A DNA stretch of 64,000 nucleotides from contig CP063848.1 of the NCBI GenBank assembly GCA_015277795.1, positions 4,464,001 to 4,528,000 on the forward strand, in the 5' to 3' direction. This DNA is from Massilia sp. UMI-21 (GTDB lineage: Bacteria > Pseudomonadota > Gammaproteobacteria > Burkholderiales > Burkholderiaceae_D). Positions 61,221 through 64,000 of the stretch are shown here, piece after piece. How positions within the stretch are numbered: position 1 is the first letter of the stretch; each line of letters starts with the position of its first letter. The notes under the pieces are model-generated. The model saw only the letters and a list, made by a program, of their open reading frames with translations. It searched no databases and was not told where the DNA came from. The position numbers and the translations under genes are program-made.

Positions 61221-61300
61221 GTCCGACTCCCGGCTGTCTGCTTGCCCACCAGCATACACCCGCTGCGAAAAACGCGGCTGACCGTAGCATGGGCAAGCGC

Positions 61301-62164
61301 CTACTCGCCGCGCGTCGGGTCGGCCAGCGGATGCTCGCGCTCGTCCTTGATTGCCAGCGCCAGCGCCCGGGTCTGGTCGTCCTCGCCCCAACGCTTCGTG
61401 AACACGGCCAGCCGGGCCAAGGCCGTGTCGTAGGTATGCGCACGCCGCAGCTTCTGGATGGCGGCGCTGGCGTCGCGCCAGGCCCTGGCGCGCTGCTCGG
61501 CGCGGGTGCAGTCGGCCGCCGCCTTGTTGAGCGACTGCTGCACCTGGCGCAGCTGCTCGGGCGTGGCGCGGGTGTCGCGCAGGGCGATCAGCTCGTCCTG
61601 CGCCTGCCTGGCCTTGCACTCGACGGCCAGCGCCACCGCGCGCTCCATGCGCCGCTCGATGCGGGTGCCCTCGGGGCGCACGATGATCCAGACCAGCCAC
61701 AAGGCGGCCAGCGAGACGATCCACCAGCGCAGGCGGATCGGGGCGCGCTGCGCGCGCTGCGCCGGTGTCGGGCCGGGCGCGGCGCGGCCGACACCCGGCG
61801 GGGGCGGAATGCCACGACCGCGCTGCTGCTGGGGCTGCGGGGGCTGCGGGGGCTGCGGGGGCTGCTGGGCCTGGGGGCGCGCTCCCGGCATCGGACCGGC
61901 TGCGGGGCTTGCCGTCGGGGCCGGCGATGGGGCGGCAGTCGGGGCCGGCGTAGCGGACACCGGACGCGGCGGCTCCACCGGCGGCTTGGCCGGTACCGGC
62001 GCGATGCAGGCCGGACCGGCAGCAAGGCCGGCGGGCGCCGGCTGCCCCGCCTGCTGCGCCGTGCCGCACCATGGACAGAAATTTACCCGCCTCGGCATCA
62101 GGCGCCCGCAGTGCGGGCCGATGCAGCGGTAGACCACGTCGTCTTGCACCATGCCGTCCTTCAT
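61301..62164 (-). CDS. Zinc-ribbon membrane protein of unknown function
   Basis: A 287-residue protein: an N-terminal zinc ribbon (Cys-x4-Cys in CIGPHC, then FCPWCG), a long Pro/Ala/Gln linker (including PQPPQPPQPPQPQQQ), one membrane helix (WWIVSLAALWLVWIIV) and a C-terminal coiled, basic/acidic helical region. The layout, ribbon in the cytoplasm and helices beyond the membrane, resembles a scaffold or sensor; no family is recognised. It overlaps the next upstream gene by four bases (ATGA at 62164-62161), so the two act together. Confidence 0.75.
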   Translation of the reverse strand: MKDGMVQDDVVYRCIGPHCGRLMPRRVNFCPWCGTAQQAGQPAPAGLAAGPACIAPVPAKPPVEPPRPVSATPAPTAAPSPAPTASPAAGPMPGARPQAQQPPQPPQPPQPQQQRGRGIPPPPGVGRAAPGPTPAQRAQRAPIRLRWWIVSLAALWLVWIIVRPEGTRIERRMERAVALAVECKARQAQDELIALRDTRATPEQLRQVQQSLNKAAADCTRAEQRARAWRDASAAIQKLRRAHTYDTALARLAVFTKRWGEDDQTRALALAIKDEREHPLADPTRGE

Positions 62165-64000
62165 TCAGGATCCGGAATGCCGTCGCCGGATTCCGCCCCG
62201 GCGTCGTCCGGGTCGGGAATCGCATCGCCCAGCAGCGCCGCCAGTTCGGGCAGCGCCCCGATGCTGCTCCACTTGTCGAGCCTCGGGTTCCAGGCCATGT
62301 TCCAGGCGCGCGTCGCGGCGTCGATCTCGCCGCGCGCGGCCTGGGTGGCGATCTCGTCGATCGTAAACGGGCCGCGCTGGGCGCCCTGCACGAACAGCTT
62401 GTAGCGCGGCGTCAGCGGCGCAGCCGCGCCCACCGGCGCCTTGGCCAGCTCCACCGCCGCGCCACGCCGCTGGAGCACCGCCGCCGCCTGCTCGTCGCCG
62501 TGCAGGTACTGCGGCAGGATTACGCGCTTGTCCACCGGCCGCTCGACTTCCCAGCTGTAGGCGTCGCCGGCGGAATCCGGCACGGTCTCGGTCCACCCCT
62601 GGATGCCGCTCAGGGCGGCCTCGATCTGCTCGGGGGTCAGGGTCGGATCGAGCGCGGCGGCACGGCGGATCCATTGGTCGTACAGGCGCCGCGCGGTGAT
62701 GTTGGGCAGCGACGGCGACGGCAGCTGGGCGCCGGTTTCATCGACCTCCAGGCGCGGTTCGTAGACCCGCAGCTGGTAGTAGCGCATCAGGGCCGCCAGC
62801 AGCAGGAGCTGGTGCGGGCCCACATTGGCCAGGCGGTGACGCACCGCCCCGATCACGCCGTCGCGGTAGTACGGCGGCAGGCCGTTGGAGCGAATCGCAA
62901 ATTCGTTGCCGATTTGCAGCCACTCGCCCGAACCGGGTTCGACCTCGAACAGGTACTGGCCGCGCGGCTGGAAGCTGGCCTCGCGGTCGCCCAGGTCGGC
63001 CTTGCGGCGGATGACGCCCAGCGCGATCGCCTGCAAGAACCACTCGTAGTCGTCGGCCAGCCGGTTGAGTTCATCCATCGAAGGCGACAAGGGATGGCGA
63101 AAGCGCGTGGCGTCGAAGTGCAGGTGGGTCGGGATCTTCGGGTTCTCGATCTGGTACGAGGCGCGCCAGGTCGGCAGGCCGCGCAGCACCGTCATCGGGA
63201 AGCCCGACAGCTCGATATAGCAGACCGCCTTGCCGGAAATGCCGGTGTTGACGATCGACAGCAGCTCGCCGTGGAAGTAGCCGGTGGGTACCGCGGCGCG
63301 CAGCTCGGCTTCCATCTTGCGCCAGGCGCCGACGTCGCCGACGCCGATGAAGCACTTGAACTGGTCGGCAGCCGGCGTGAATTCGGCCGAGAAGCGCGCA
63401 TTCACCCAGGGCATGGCACTGCGAATCCATTCGGCGAACACGCGCTGGCGCTCCGGCGGGGTCATGCTGGACAGGCGCTCCAGCAGCGGGTCGACCGGCT
63501 CGGGCTGCTCCAGTTCCTGGTTCGACAGCTGCAGCTGGGCGCGCCGGAACAGTTTCAGCAGCAGGTCGGCGCGCAGGCGCTCGTCGCCCAGCTGCGGGAA
63601 CAGGCGCGCCGAGCCGCCGAACTCCAGCAGCACCTCCTCGCTCCAGGCGCTGACGTCGCCGCTGAGGCGGACCGGCGGCGGCAGGGTGTCGCCGGCGAGC
63701 TTGATGTAGGTGGCGTGTTCCTGGCGCGCGTCGGCGCGCAGCTGGCTGATGCGCTGGTCGGCGGCCATCAGCATGGCCTGGACCTGGCGCCGGCCCTCCT
63801 GGAACTCGCCGGCGATGCCGCTCCACTGCGCGTTGCCGTGCTCGTCGGTGCTTTGCGGCTCGCCCAGCCAGGCCGACATGTTGCGCATGACTTCGATCGA
63901 CTGGCCGGCACTCACGGCCAGCAGGTGGAAACGCAGGTAATCGGCAATGTCGCGCTTGAGGTGGTTCATCACTTCGCGTGCCTGCGGCTCCTTGCCGAAC
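62161..64000 (-). CDS. Large protein with C-terminal GYF-like domain (5' end beyond the window)
   Basis: The frame is open to the right edge, so the ATG at 63969 may not be the true start; at least 603 residues are visible. The N-terminal part is helical, the centre is a mixed domain (SMTPPERQRVFAEWIRSAMP, GKAVCYIELSGFPMTVLRGL, PTHLHFDATRFRHPLSPSMD), and residues near the C-terminus form a GYF_2-like domain (RYKLFVQGAQRGPFTIDEIA, then WNMAWNPRLDKWSSIGALPE), which binds proline-rich peptides. The gene after it encodes a proline-rich linker, a possible partner. It recalls large tubulin-like-domain proteins of Betaproteobacteria, but I cannot support that from the visible part. Confidence 0.7.
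   Translation of the reverse strand, partial: FGKEPQAREVMNHLKRDIADYLRFHLLAVSAGQSIEVMRNMSAWLGEPQSTDEHGNAQWSGIAGEFQEGRRQVQAMLMAADQRISQLRADARQEHATYIKLAGDTLPPPVRLSGDVSAWSEEVLLEFGGSARLFPQLGDERLRADLLLKLFRRAQLQLSNQELEQPEPVDPLLERLSSMTPPERQRVFAEWIRSAMPWVNARFSAEFTPAADQFKCFIGVGDVGAWRKMEAELRAAVPTGYFHGELLSIVNTGISGKAVCYIELSGFPMTVLRGLPTWRASYQIENPKIPTHLHFDATRFRHPLSPSMDELNRLADDYEWFLQAIALGVIRRKADLGDREASFQPRGQYLFEVEPGSGEWLQIGNEFAIRSNGLPPYYRDGVIGAVRHRLANVGPHQLLLLAALMRYYQLRVYEPRLEVDETGAQLPSPSLPNITARRLYDQWIRRAAALDPTLTPEQIEAALSGIQGWTETVPDSAGDAYSWEVERPVDKRVILPQYLHGDEQAAAVLQRRGAAVELAKAPVGAAAPLTPRYKLFVQGAQRGPFTIDEIATQAARGEIDAATRAWNMAWNPRLDKWSSIGALPELAALLGDAIPDPDDAGAESGDGIPDPE

Noticed and set aside
61830..61870. GGGGCTGC tandem repeats considered as a satellite or regulatory repeat
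   Set aside because: They encode the proline-rich PQPPQPPQP linker of the zinc-ribbon protein and follow from its amino-acid bias.

Overview
The window reads as a chromosomal segment of a high-GC betaproteobacterium, most likely Oxalobacteraceae and close to Massilia. The clues are the zapB/zapA/6S RNA order, a groESL operon behind a CIRCE element, a phasin, glucokinase-RpiR fusion proteins of the Burkholderiales type and Xanthomonas/Caulobacter-type TonB receptors. Genes are dense on both strands. I see no rRNA, tRNA, prophage, insertion sequence or CRISPR. This assignment is by recognition of families, not by a database search.

Left part (1-10.7 kb): the 3' part of a molybdopterin hydroxylase large subunit, a DUF2167 membrane protein, a TauE/SafE exporter overlapping an EVE-domain gene, 6S RNA with its terminator, zapA and a zapB-like gene, then groES-groEL, a lipoprotein and a large calcium-binding FG-GAP/RTX protein with a DUF4214 tail.

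Starch/maltodextrin genes are spread over three blocks. Block 1 (10.7-18.9 kb) has an alpha-glucosidase coupled to a bifunctional glucokinase/RpiR regulator, and divergently a POT transporter and a pullulanase. Block 2 (27.1-35.0 kb) runs MFS sugar transporter, phosphoglucomutase, MalS-like alpha-amylase and a second glucokinase/RpiR fusion, with a divergent esterase. Block 3 (37.1-47.0 kb) has a large TonB receptor with a tryptophan-halogenase-like flavoprotein, and divergently a cyclomaltodextrinase and a six-hairpin glycosidase. Together they would cover outer-membrane uptake, periplasmic debranching and hydrolysis, inner-membrane transport, hydrolysis to glucose, phosphorylation and G6P/G1P interconversion. 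Seven copies of a TGTAGY-N3-RCTACA-like dyad lie in the control regions of the three blocks. This dyad resembles the HexR (RpiR family) operator, and the window encodes two RpiR-family regulators fused to glucokinase, so a glucose-responsive regulon is a reasonable hypothesis.

Other regions: a TonB-like gene with 15-bp tandem repeats and a divergent partner (19.3-21.7 kb); an OpgB-like phosphoglycerol transferase (22.0-23.5 kb); a five-gene operon (23.5-27.0 kb) with a NitT/TauT-type ABC transporter interrupted by SCO and cupredoxin genes and preceded by a perfect FNR-type box; a DeaD helicase with unusual overlapping palindromes upstream; a diacylglycerol-kinase-like gene, two acetyltransferases, cytosine deaminase, a phasin, a heterodimeric MdlAB-like ABC exporter, an ABC-2 system, a TPR diguanylate cyclase, and a zinc-ribbon/GYF gene pair running off the right edge. 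Short REP-like palindromes recur in several intergenic gaps.
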